Position numbers and translations under genes: made by a program. A stretch of DNA of 64,000 nucleotides from Telmatactis stephensoni (taxonomy: Eukaryota; Cnidaria; Anthozoa; Actiniaria; Isophelliidae), in NCBI GenBank assembly GCA_029948255.1, contig JALIZF010001882.1:620001-684000 (forward strand), written 5' to 3'. Below the pieces are notes generated by a model. It was given only the letters and a program-made list of their open reading frames with translations. It had not been told where the DNA came from and ran no database searches. Every line of letters starts with the position of its first letter. The first letter of the stretch is position 1. Below are positions 1 to 11,900 of this stretch, piece after piece.

Positions 1-562
1 GAGTATCAAAATTCCATGACTTTCAATGACCTTTTCCATGACTTCTTTTATATTTTCCATGACTAAAATTTAGACGATACTTTTCATGAAAATGGATTCC
101 TTTCTATTGGAAAAAATTAAAATTTCATCTTTTTGCCTAAAATCAAGCTACGATTATTTTTCTTGTGCCATTTTCCATGATTTTCCATGATTTTCCATGA
201 TATTAATCTAAATTCCATGACTTTCCAGGCCTGGAAAAGAAATCATGAAATTCCATGACTTTCCAGGTTTTCAATGACCCATACGAACCCTGCATGACAA
301 GACTCCTTGGCACAGCACTTCTAGCTTTGGGGACCTGTGCCTAAATGTTTACCCTTTCTGTTTTCCATTTATGAGACAAAATTTGCTCAACAAGTCACAT
401 TTCCATTTACATGATAAAATCTGAAGATGCTCTAATGTTAATGGTCCTATGCGCAAAATGCTTGTCATGTAAACTGGGTATGAGGGATAATAGTCAATAC
501 TTTACATTTAAAATGTTCTAATAATTAAAAGAATAATTATTGATCATATCTGTATTAAATGC
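1..562. repeat. Gene-free flank with TTTTCCATGA-type short repeats
   Basis: No gene is seen here. From about 10 to 280 the motif TTCCATGACTTTC/TTTTCCATGATT recurs many times, including three consecutive copies near 171-205. It looks like a degenerate tandem or dispersed repeat. The stretch from 300 to 562 is unremarkable AT-rich sequence. Confidence 0.5.
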
Positions 563-820
563 ATAGACGACTTTCCAAAATGGCGGGCTCATTGTTCACG
601 ATAACGAGGCCAGAAAGGCCTCCAAAATCAACATCGCATCAAATGATTATAAATATATAAAAATTATCCTGTAAAATGCACATAAAATAGGTATTTTAAA
701 AGGAAAAGGAACACATCGTCTTTGATAGCAATAGAAGTGTCGCCACGCTTATTTTCTGGTAACAAGGCCTTTGTGGCCTCGTTCTCATGTACTAGGCCGC
801 CATTTTTGAAAGTCGTCTAT
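563..820. mobile_element. Foldback MITE with ATAGACGACTTTC inverted ends
   Basis: The left end (ATAGACGACTTTCC followed by AAAATGGCGG) is mirrored at the right end (CCGCCATTTTTGAAAG then TCGTCTAT). A second internal inverted pair, AACGAGGCCAGAAAGGCC against GGCCTTTGTGGCCTCGTT, extends the pairing. There is no coding capacity, so this is a non-autonomous inverted-repeat element. The family is not recognised. Confidence 0.7.
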
Positions 821-1079
821 TCTCTTCTTTCTTGGACTGTAACCCTTGGAAACAAGCATCTTGTTGGAACCAAAAGCTGGAAGATGTAAATGTTTAAATT
901 CTAATATATTACAATATTGATATCAATGAATCAATTATTTTTTGCTTTCTGATTGGTTGAGAACTACTGGTAAATAAGATTCAACACAAAAGATTTATGT
1001 CCAGTCACTTTGATTTTGCACATATGCTTGCACTGGAAGCTAGTTTGATGATAAATTACTTCTTCAATTTGTGGTAAAA

Positions 1080-1268
1080 ACAAATTTACAATGGCATTCC
1101 ATGGTATGCACTCTTATTTACCAATATTTTACGTCAACACATGGTCAAAATTAATTATGGACCCAGTCAGGTACACCTTGTGAGTCCATAACATTTTGAC
1201 CATATGTTGTGATATAAAATGTTGGTAAATAAGAGTCCATACTACGGAATGCCGTTGTAAATTTGTTA
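1080..1268. mobile_element. Foldback element with ~80 bp arms
   Basis: Arms 1080-1168 and 1186-1268 are inverted copies of each other (ACAAATTTACAATGGCATTCC against GGAATGCCGTTGTAAATTTGT, continuing through the TCTTATTTACCAA block) with a short central loop. It lies about 100 bp beyond the stop codon of the minus-strand gene, so it could be transcribed in its 3' UTR. Confidence 0.7.
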
Positions 1269-1362
1269 AATTTCCCAAGAGGATTATTTTCTAATGAGAA
1301 AACATTGAGACAAGGGAATTGAGACATATTAAACCCTAATGTTTTTAAAAAACAATCTTTCA

Positions 1363-2710
1363 TCAATCTTGGTCTGTTTTCCAAGCATCCTTCACTTTGT
1401 TCATTTTCTTCTCAAGTTCACATCTCTGTACTTCAAGGTCTTCACCACAATCCTTTAGTCCTGATGTAGATTCTACCAATGAATGGTAATTTTTAACAAA
1501 GTCTGTCACATAGCTGTATTTTTCTTTATCTTGCCCTCTGTTTAGATCATCCCCTGTTGTGATACCAGTATTTTGAGTAGGTAGATAACTTGTTTGTGAA
1601 TCTGATCCTAGACAGAATAAATATAGTAAGAAGCTGTGTATTTGTATGAAATTGATAGGTAATATATTTTCACTATTAAGGACACACCCTGCAACATGAT
1701 TATGTTCTATACACCAGTTCATGCTGTCATCTGACATTTTGAATTGGGACAAACATGGCAAAATTTATAGAAATCTGGATCACTTTGACTAATTCCCATA
1801 ACTCCTCTCAATTTTCTTGGATTATCAAAATTTAAACTGTAATAATCAGCATCCATGTATAATAGTTGTCAGACTCAAAATAAGACCAAGGTAAGTATTT
1901 TTATTTTACTACCTTTTACAAGTCAATCTTCTTTCCACAAATGACTCTTATAATTTTGAGCTAATATGCATATTCATGTGCCAAATGTTTTATTTTGAAA
2001 AATAATCTTATTTTCTTTATTTATAGCCTTCATCATATTAACTGTCACATATTCTTGGGTTGCATGTGATGTCACGGCAGCCATCTTGGATGAACTTCAA
2101 CAAAAGATTTCTCATTATCGTCTATTGTTTGTTGATCCAACATGGCTACCACTTCATTGTCTTTTGATTCCCAAAGGAATGGATGGAACCCAGCAATAAC
2201 AAAGAAATTATGTGTTCAAAAAATGTAATTTTTTGGAAATCCAACAAAACTGAGCAGAGTTACAGGAATTGTCAGAGATCCAGCGTGAACTGGCCTAACT
2301 GATATGGCATTATATTTTACCTTAGTATATTTTTACCCCCTTCACTCGCAACCAGCCCCCCTTCCCACCCTCCATCTGCCCCTCTTAATCATCAAACAAT
2401 TGTACCCCCTCAATATTCAACAAAACTTACTTATATGTTCTTTATCGCCATGTAAAGGCAACGAATGTCCTCTAAGAGCTTTAACGGCAGGACAAACTTC
2501 AGTCGGATGTTGAAACGCCACGTCCTCTGAACTCGACTTTTTCAAGTCCGCTAAAATCTCTTCAAAACTCGGAGGTTTTGGAGCTTGTTCTGCCAGAGAT
2601 CCCTTGGACATTAATGATGAGTCTTGTAATACCATTCGTAGTGGAAAATCAATAAATAGCAAGTTAAAAACAGAGAAAAATTTAAAAGAAAAATTATCTT
2701 CTCGAGCCAT
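1363..2710 (-). CDS. Probable UPF0449 (C19orf25-like) small coiled-coil protein, two exons
   Basis: Exon 1 is 2710-2431 and ends at a GTAAGT donor. Exon 2 is 1607-1363 after a TTCTGTCTAG acceptor. Their lengths (280 + 245) sum to 175 codons including the stop, and the phases agree. The protein is about 174 residues, or about 141 if translation begins at the internal Met whose codon is 2611-2609, which fits the start of known family members better. Two blocks resemble the UPF0449 family: a Pro-Pro-x-x-Glu-x-Ile-Leu-x-Asp motif with an Asp-Val-Ala-Phe block in exon 1, and a C-terminal Lys/Glu-rich coiled coil (GEDLEVQRCELEKKM) in exon 2. The family's function is unknown. The gene is divergent from MSH3. 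An ATG inside the YY1-type site just upstream opens a 9-codon out-of-frame uORF that overlaps the first Met. Family assignment is from remembered family features, not a search. Confidence 0.6.
2055..2215. repeat. Dispersed ~160 bp repeat, inverted copy at 46505-46665
   Basis: The segment with TTGGGTTGCATGTGATGTCACGGCAGCCATC and the later CCAAAGGAATGGATGGAA block reappears in reverse orientation at 46505-46665 with the same block order. Here it sits in the intron of the small minus-strand gene. No coding potential is seen. Confidence 0.65.
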
Positions 2711-2715
2711 TGAAC

Positions 2716-2726
2716 GCCGCCATCTT
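2716..2726 (-). promoter_or_regulatory. YY1-type element AAGATGGCGGC
   Basis: A perfect AAGATGGCGGC on the minus strand lies immediately upstream of the minus-strand gene's first ATG. Such elements overlap transcription or translation starts in many animal housekeeping genes. The ATG within it reads a nine-codon uORF that is out of frame with the main start. Confidence 0.55.
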
Positions 2727-2810
2727 GTTATTGAAAGTACAGCATCCGCTGTAAATAAGTACTGCGGGCTTCTTTGAGTACTTGTGTACAGCGGTTTTAC
2801 TCTAGCAACG

Positions 2811-2821
2811 TTGGCGGGAAA
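2811..2821. promoter_or_regulatory. E2F-type site TTGGCGGGAAA
   Basis: TTGGCGGGAAA is the complement of TTTCCCGCCAA, matching the TTTSSCGC E2F consensus. It is 103 bp upstream of the MSH3 start and about 100 bp from the divergent start. That fits S-phase expression of a mismatch-repair gene. Confidence 0.55.
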
Positions 2822-2923
2822 CAGTTGGAGATGTTTTTGAATATGTGCAGAAAATTCACTCTGTAATCGGTATTTTTTTCGTTTCTATGCTGATCTGTAG
2901 TAAGCATTTGATTTTAACTAGCT

Positions 2924-5900
2924 ATGCCTAAAATCAATCTAGCAAGACTGAAAGAAGGGGTGCATTCTCGCGGTAAATCGCCTGGTCGCTCCCCGCAAAC
3001 CCAAGCCAGCATTTCAAGCTTTTTTAGTCCCAAAAGAACTGACGATGGAGGAGATAAAACTGTTAGATCTTCAACAAAGGTATTTTAGCTTTGTTTACTT
3101 AATGTATATGATGGTTTTGAAAGCATGTTGTAAACCATCCCCATGCAGTATCCGATTTCTTCAGCTCGCACATGGACAAATAGTCCCCTTCACAGTTCCC
3201 TGCGCCATCTTGAAAGATGGTGAGCGTGCAATGATATCGACAATGATAGATACCTTTTTAACACCTAGGACAATTATTAACAGGCCTCTATCGTTGCAAG
3301 CTCACCGTTCGTCTCGCTTCGATGCAAAGGCATGGCTACCTTTCAAGATGGCACAGAGAACTGTGAAGAGGACTATTGAACAGGGGAGGGGAGGGGTACC
3401 AGTCCCCTCCTACCTCCATTCAATGTTGAAGGTAACAATACCATTTATAGGTGCCCTGCTACCCAAGGAATGCCTCTTTGAGTGGTGGGTAAAGGGGAGG
3501 GAGTGAAACCCTGGATCATGCTATACTTAGCATACATCCTCCTGATTGCAAGAATGTAATAAAATTTATCTGAAAAATACACAATTTGTTCCTTTTTAGA
3601 GGGTATCAAACGAGCCTGAACATAACCATCAAGAAACCAAAAGACAGAAACTTTCCTCTCCAAAAAATCAAGACTGTGTAACCTCTGGTGAAATAAATCT
3701 GTCTTCTGTAACTTTAACCAAGCTAAAGACTTTTGAAAAAGGATCCAAATACTTTGAAAGTAGTTCTGACAAAATACAGACAAGGAGTGTAGAACTAGAA
3801 GCTGAAAGTCTTAAGAACACTGAAAATCATGATGATTGCATCATTATTGATGATGAGATGAAATTGTCCGAAACTAGTATTGATGTCGATTCTTTTTCAA
3901 GGAAAAAATCTTCAGAGTTATCAACATCAAATATGAAGTCAAAAATTAAGTCACCTACTATGTCTACAAAGGCTGCAAATTCAAGAACAAAGAGTCAATA
4001 TACACCATTGGAACTACAGTTTATAGAACTTAAAGCCAAGTATAGTGACGCTGTTTTATTTGTGGAATGTGGATATAGATACAGGTTTTTTGGTGAAGAT
4101 GCTGAGGTATTGAGTAATATTAGAGAGGATTTCATATGAGTGTGAAATGGACAGTGCCATGCCGTGGCCATGTCAGTGCTGTGATGTACATACGAAAACA
4201 TTTAAAATTCCTGTCGTAACTGTGAGGTGACCATGCAGTGGCATTTTCACACTCATGCAAAATCTGCTTTACATGCATATCTTATTTACCCTTTTACATT
4301 AAATGGATGATTATTAGGGTGCTGATTTGCTGTATCCATGCATAATCCTTGATCACTATTCCCCCCTCCCCTTCCCTTTCATCACCCTTATTTGGTACAT
4401 ATGAGATTCATACTTCTTTTTCACTCCTACAACCTCAGGGTTGGATCCAGGGTTATCCTTGAGGTGGGGGGAGGGAGGGGGGTGCAGCAATTTATACAGC
4501 AGAAACAGTCTAGAGGATATTTTGGAAAGATATAGAGAAGAAAAGAGCCAAAAATCATGACAGAAGGGGGGGGTGCATAGTCCCCCTGCACCTCTCCTTT
4601 TTATCCACCCTCGAATCTGTAAGTGATATAAGGGTGCCACATACACATTTTACACTTCAAACGCATGTGGATAGCTGTTCCTCCTTTACCCTTCTCCACG
4701 ACAGCTCAGTGTTAGAATCTCACTCAGTCGAGGACTGAAAGGCCTGGTGACATGGGATAACAGTGATGGGATTTGAGCACAAACCTCTCATGAAAGAGAC
4801 ATTAGTAGTCTGTTAAGCCAACCTTTATTAGCTTGTTAAGCACAAACCTATCATGAGAGACTTATTAGCCTGTTGAGCCAGCCTTTTGCACTTAAGTCTA
4901 ATCTTGACATGTTGAGGATATTTTTCTCTAATTCAGATTGCTTCTAAAGAGTTGAACATTGTGTGTTCTATGGATCATAATTTTATGACTGCTAGTATAC
5001 CAACACATAGATTACATGTGCATGTCAAAAGGTATGAGGGAGGGGAGGGACAGTACATGTGAAAGGCTGCAAGGGAGGGTAGGGTATGAGGGGATAAGGT
5101 CAGTTTATCAATAGAGCAGATTTCGTATGAGTGTGAAATGGACCGTGTCGTGCCGTGACCGTGTCAGTGCCGTGTTTTCTATAGAAACATTCGAAATTCC
5201 TGCCATACCTGTACTGTGACCGTGCAGTGCCATTTTCACAGTCATACGAAAACTGCTCTACAACTTGATAACTTGATAACTGTCAGTAGGTGTCTAATGG
5301 GATTTATACATTTATTTCTTAATTTATTCATTCACTTATTATCCATCTATCTATCCATTTGGATGGATGTAAGCCAGGATGTAAGCCAGGGGAAGGGCAT
5401 AAGCAAGAGGTACCTCCAGGGATGTTGATAAGATTAAAGCCATGAATATAGGACCAATATATTCCTGGGGATTCTCAGCAATGGATAGGACAAGCCTGCA
5501 GGGACAGTGAACAGGCAGAGGATGTTGATCCCCAGTAAAGAGAGACACAGCAAATGCATATAATGCTAAAAGCAGGGGAAGGTTAAGGTACCACAGGGAT
5601 AGGGGACATCATAGATAGGGCAGACCTAGATTTGTGTACGTGGGATTTTATTTGGTGGTGCATTACTTATGAAATACCAGATACAAAAAATACTTGACGT
5701 ATACTAACATATTGTTTGCCAATTGTTTGCCACTTTTGCAGACTTGTAAGTAAAGGCTACAAAGTTGGTGTCATCAAGCAAACAGAGACAGCTGCACTTA
5801 AAGCTGCTGGTGACAACAGAAGTAACGTATTTACACGTGAGCTCAGTGCCCTTTACACTAAGTCAACACTGATTGGTGAGGATATGAAGGTTTCTGCCGA

Positions 5901-8900
5901 TGATGATGATGAATGCAAGGCTAGTAGGACTGATACAAGTAATGCTTATCTCATATGCTTGTGTGAAAGTCCCAAAACTGGTAATACCAACTGTTCTTCT
6001 GTAAAGAAAGCTTCTACTGAAGAAACAGCTGTTTATGGGTTTATGGTGAGTGAAAATTGAAGACTTGCTCATGAAAGTGGCTTAAGTGATTTCTGATTTC
6101 AACAATGTCCTCAAATTATGGTCCCAAATGGTATTATTAGCCTTGTTCTATATCTAAATGTGTTCGGACATCAAACAAGTCACTAAACAAGGCTATTTTG
6201 AGGGGCACCCCTTAAATTGACAACAGAAATAAAACAAGCAGACAATGACTCACATGTACATGCACATTTAAAGATTCTATTTACAACAGGCTCTGAAAGC
6301 AAGAGTTTGAAAAGTGAGGTAACAGAGAATGATAGTGGGTTATTGTCTGTGACCTGTGATGCAGCCAGAAAACTGATCTCCTAGAAAGTGAATCATAAAT
6401 CCACTATACTTTATGGATAATCTGGGGGAGATCACTTTTCTGGTGGCATAACAGGTGACAGACAAGTGATCTCCTAAGGAGCAGATCATCAATCCACTAT
6501 ACCCTATGGTCCTTCTTGGGGTGCTGAAAGGTATGCAATTGAGAAATGGCTCCAAAACAAGGTTTGCCCCTAGGGGGAGGGTTTGGATAACAGCCAAATG
6601 CATCCTTAAACAAGGCTGTGAGATCACAAGTGTGCTGTGCAACTTGTACTCTTTCGAGAGAAACATTTTGTGAGAAGAGTGCTTGCAAGAATATACTGAA
6701 TTATGTGCAGTAGAGGCACAGAGTATTGTCTTACTAATCACATTATTAGCAAAAATAGAATAGAACATTTTTGTCAGTGGCTTCTCTTGATTGTCTAGTT
6801 TGTATTTTTTTTTTAAGGCTGTGCAGCCATCTACTGGAGATATAATTTTTGATGAATTCCACGACACACCAACATGCTGTGAGCTTGAGACAAGACTACA
6901 ACACATTGGAGTAGTAGAGCTCCTTATTTCTGATTCAGTCTCTCAACATATAAAGAACTTTATCAAAGTCTTTCATTCACAGTCTTTAGGGTAGGTCCAA
7001 TATTCCTTACTGGAAGACAGATTAATATGTGATTTATTTGTGATGTACGATTTGTATGGAATAGAAAAACCAGGGGTCCTAAAAGTGGACCTTGAGGAAC
7101 ACCACAAAATATCATTTGAAATTAAGGGCATAAATTTTGTTTCAGGTGATAAAATAACATAACCTTCTTATGAGCTTTTTCACAATTTTATAATCCCACC
7201 GATGATACAACTGTCTCCATCTGATTTTGTTTTCAGACCAGAAGATTCCATAAGGATTGAAGCGATACCATCAAAACATTTTAGTCATGAAGTGGCCATG
7301 AAATTGATCTCAAGCTTTACTGAAGAACTTAAAAATGACAGCAAATCAGATGATCTTAGTGAGAACTCCTTACTTCAGAAAATAATGGCTCTACCACAGA
7401 GTGCTCAGATTTGCTATGCAGTTCTTGTAAAATACCTCAAGGATTTCAAATTAGAGAAAATTTTGAGATTATCAAGGTTTGTCTCCTCTCCTCTCCTATT
7501 TACTATTGCAACACTTTTAATTCCATTTAACTCTGTACTCTTTTGTTTCAAAGTTATTTTCTTTGTACCGTAGCAACTTTGTGAGATTTTCAAACAAAAG
7601 CCAGTGCATGAAATTGGATGGTTGTACTGTGAAGAACCTTGAGTTATTCAAGAATGAGGTAAAGGAGAAGAGGGTATTTATCCCACTTATAGATGCCGTA
7701 GAGCAGATTTCGTACGAGTGTGCAAACGGCACCGCACGGTCACGGCACGGTTACGGCAAGAATTTCAAATGTTTTTATAGACATCACGACACTGACACGG
7801 TCACGGCACGGCGCGGTCACACTCATACGAAATCTGCTCTATGTTGAATGGAGTCAACCACTTGTATGTTCCAGTGAAAGCAGTGACTCCTACACCAACC
7901 CTGATGAGTATCTTGCATTCCTACCCACGACTTACTTCAGTCAACTTTTTTTCATTTGTCACTACTATTTGAACTGATTGTTGAATATTTTACGTTATTT
8001 TTGAAATATACAGCAAGGTTCAGAACAAAACACTTTGTTTTGGGTACTCAACCACACAAGCACAAACTTTGGTAAAAGACTCTTGAAGAAATGGATTTCC
8101 TGCCCATTGATGGATAAGCAGTAAGTGAAGAAACACAGTTGATTCTCTTAGCAAAATAATACAAAAGGAAACAAGACAAAAGTGAACTCTTATTAGGGAA
8201 ATTTGTAGCTTATTATGAAGTTTTCCTGTTTTGTACTCATTTGTATTTTAAGGTGCGGTAATGGGCAACAAAATTGTGAAAGATTTTGCACAACACTGTT
8301 GCGTTACAAGTTACAGAGCAAATGTTTCTCTTATTCCAATACACGCGCAACAACTTTTCTTTGTCGCACAAATTACTCTATTTTTTTACTGTGTTTTTGA
8401 TGGTTTTTAACAACAATATTGTGAAAGATTTTGCTCAACACTGTTGCGTTACAAGTTACAGAGCAAATGTTTCTCTTGTTCCAATTCACGCGCTGAACAA
8501 CTTTTCTTTGTCGCACAAATTAGGAAAAAAACTCTTTACTCTGTTTTTTTACCGTGTTTTTTATGCTTTTTATGACCTAATAGCTTTGTTCTTATCATTT
8601 CAGAGAGATTGACTCAAGACTAGACTGCATTTCTGAAATTCTTTCATCAAATGTACACTGCCTTCGTAAGTTGAAGGCTCTTTTGGCCAAACTACCTGAT
8701 CTGGAGAGAGGATTATGCAGCATTTACTCTAAAAAGGTGAGTGAGTTTTAACTAAACAATTGAACGTCTGTCCAGTCTACGTGGTCGCTTATAGGAGGTT
8801 CAAACTGGGGTACCTCTCGGACACCTTTGGGACGGTATCCGCCAAGTAGAGGTCCAATTTACAGTAAATATGCGAAGAAATTTTCCCCGAGACCTGAGCA

Positions 8901-11900
8901 GGTGCCCGCTTAATAAAGGGTGTCCTATAAAAGGCCTATTCCGGGCCCTAAAATCGCCCCAAATAGCATCTTTTGGGATAATTTTGCTTAAATCGCCTAA
9001 AATCGCCTAAGATCGCCTACGATTGCCCAAAATTACGGCGATTTTGGGGCCCGGAGTAGGCGCCTATTCCGGGCCCTAAAATCGCCCTAAATCGCCTTAA
9101 GTTTTCAGCATCTTTGGGGATAATTTTGCTTAAATCGCCTAAAATCGCCTACGATCGCCCAAAATTACGGCGATTTTAGGGCCCGGAGTTGGCCTTAAAA
9201 AAAGAGGTACCACGATATATTTATGTAAATGGAAACTAAGTGTGTGTAATTTGAAAAAAAAATGGTCGCTATTAAGAAGAGGTGGTCGCAAGAGGAGGTT
9301 ATCGGTAGATACAGTCAAATCTCTGTTTGGTGAGAATATATTGTCATTTATGGAGTTTATGGAGTTATGATTCATGAAAACGTAAATTCTGACTCCATTT
9401 TCACTAGACAAGCTTATAGTCATTGTTAAGTTTCTCAATTTTGCATGCTGTTGTATTTTAGTGTTCTACAAGTGAATTTGTGACCATTTTGAAATCCTTG
9501 ATCAACGTGTTTGACATGGTCAGCACGGCGCAGCATGAAGCTACCAATCAACTGTCGTCATCTATTTTAGTGAAGACCTTCACAGAGGTAAATTTGTCCG
9601 TCTGTCCCTCTACCACTGTTTATTAACCTTTTGGTAAAAAAATGCTACTGGGGTGCTTACCAGTTACTTGTCGAAAAACTGGAAATTCCGGTTGGAAAAA
9701 CAAATGACATGACTCATTCCGGAAACCTTTGTCTTCTGGTCTCCCTTTCGGAAGACGCGCGTACCAGTACGCGCGTACGCGTGTCGGAAGTCAAGTTTCC
9801 CGCCTTTTTTACCATCTGATTAGCGAATTTCCAACCGGAAGGATTGATTTAAATGGTAAGCACCCATGGACATTTCTGGGATCACTTTTCTTTTGCTTGT
9901 CTGTCTGTTTGTGTGCCTAAATAATTTTCTTACTTCAAATGGAGATTTTATTCAACAGGTTCCACCGCTACTCAAAGGGACAGACAGGTTCTTACATATG
10001 ATTGATGAACAAGCTGCAAGGTTAGTCCTTTTCTACTACATTTAGACCGGGTTTAGTTACTTTTATTAGCTTTTCATGGATACGCGTGCACTTCCTTTGG
10101 TCGGTCGTTCGTTCCTTTTTTTCTTCCTCCCATCATCCTTCTCTAGCTTCGAGACTCGCTTCCTTCCTCCCTCCCTCCCTTTCTCCCTCCCTCCCTCCCT
10201 CCCTCCCTCCCTCCCTCCCTCCCTCCCTCCCTCCCTCCCTCCCTCCCTCCCTCCCTCCCTCCCTCCCTTTCTTCCTTCCTTCCTTCCCTCCTTCATTCTA
10301 TCCTTCCTTCCTTCCATTCTCTCTCTCTCCCTCCCTCCCTCCCTCCCTCCCTCCTTCCCTCTTTCCCTCCGTCCCTTCCCTTCTTTTCTTTCTTCCTTCC
10401 TTCCTTCCTCCCTTCCTTCCTTCCTTCCTTCCACCCTCCCTCCCTCCCTACCTTCTCCAGCTCTCATCCTTTTCAAAGCAATTAGTAAAACAGAAACAAA
10501 CAACCAAAAACCCAGATATTTAGATCACATTGACCACACTTTAACTTACAGAACAGGAGATAAAACCAAGCTGTTTGTTGACCAAGCTCAGTTTCCAAGC
10601 ATTCAGAAATGTGCGACGGTAAGAATAGTTAAATTCATCGCTTTCTAAGCTTTCGATAACACCACTGAAATTATATGCATTGCTTATACTCTTCAACGGC
10701 TTGTCCTGTGGGCGATCGGTTTAGCACTTTTATTAGGCAGACATCGCTGTCAAGCAACAAAGATCGTTTCAAGTCCAACATCAAAGTCATCCAAGCTTTT
10801 AGTGTTCGTACTATATCATCACAAGAGTCAATGTTAAAGTAGATAAACAAACGAAAACATTTTGAGAACACTCAACTCGCCGCCCTCCCGAGCGTAAAAG
10901 AACCGAAAAACAGCAACGAAAATGACGTATTGAGTTAGTTTATTGGCTTAGTGTTTTATGAAGCATTTCTTTTATTTATAGAGACATTTTGCTACAGAGA
11001 GAAGTATTTTTGCATTTGTTTGTCTCGGTGGTAATCAGCTTTTTTTTTCCGATTTTTTTTTCTTTTTTTCACACATTATTATTTTTTCTTTTATAGCTAA
11101 TGACTCTTTTTTAGCTAAAGAAATTACAATAACTCATTAATATTTTATCATTCAAATCACTATTAAATTTCTATAAAAAGCTTAATTTACAGGTCCGTCC
11201 AATCTAAAATTCTGTATAAATTTGGTGATAATAAAAAAATAATATATTGCTTTAAAGATGTCTCTATCTGGACTGATTCCATTCAGGGTGTAATAATTTT
11301 GCATGCATAGATCGTAACCACCACAGGAAACCGAACTGAGAAGCTGCTAAAATGACAATAACTCGATGTTAATCCAATCTAGTTAGTTATATAGTTATAT
11401 ACGCCATTGGCGGTTTGATTATTTCAGTTGATTACTTGAAACAACATATTTTTTATTGCCCCAGTGTTGCTGTAAAACCGATCAATAGAACTGGATGTTA
11501 AATGATACACCAATTATTACGCTTAATTTCTATCTCTACTTCTTCAAACTTTCAGTTCATGAACATTTTACAACTCGCTTCATTGGTGCTCGGAATTCTC
11601 TGCTTCTTACTGCATAAATCCACGGGTTAATCGCACTGGAAGCGAACGATACCCAAATAGCCCACAACCAATTACGATAGATCGTCTTCTCTTCACAAAC
11701 GTCTGTAATAGTTAAATCTACACATGACAATACAAAATTCGGCGTAAAAAGAATCACAAAAAGACCAATAATTATTCCAGCTGTTTTTGCCGCCTTGTTG
11801 TCCTTTAGAAATTCCTTTCGCTGTCTAGCCCTTAAGTCATGTAATTGTGTGCTCGCTATTCGTCTCGCTTGTATCCTTGCAGCTTTTAGAATGTTGTAAT

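Larger units (their letters stand above)
2711..2923. promoter_or_regulatory. Likely bidirectional promoter between the UPF0449-like gene and MSH3
   Basis: The two start codons are divergent and only 213 bp apart. The interval has a YY1-type site at 2716-2726 and an E2F-type site at 2811-2821, with no obvious TATA box. This is inferred from arrangement and motifs. In vertebrates MSH3 is also transcribed from a divergent promoter, but there the partner is DHFR. Confidence 0.6.

Noticed and set aside
6340..6906. 188-codon minus-strand frame in MSH3 intron 4
   Set aside because: It overlaps a tandem-duplicated intron segment and MSH3 exon 5 antisense. No recognisable motif.
10066..10648. Long Pro/Leu/Ser and Gly/Arg/Glu-rich reading frames on both strands
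   Set aside because: They are produced by the (CCCT)n microsatellite and have no non-repetitive domain.
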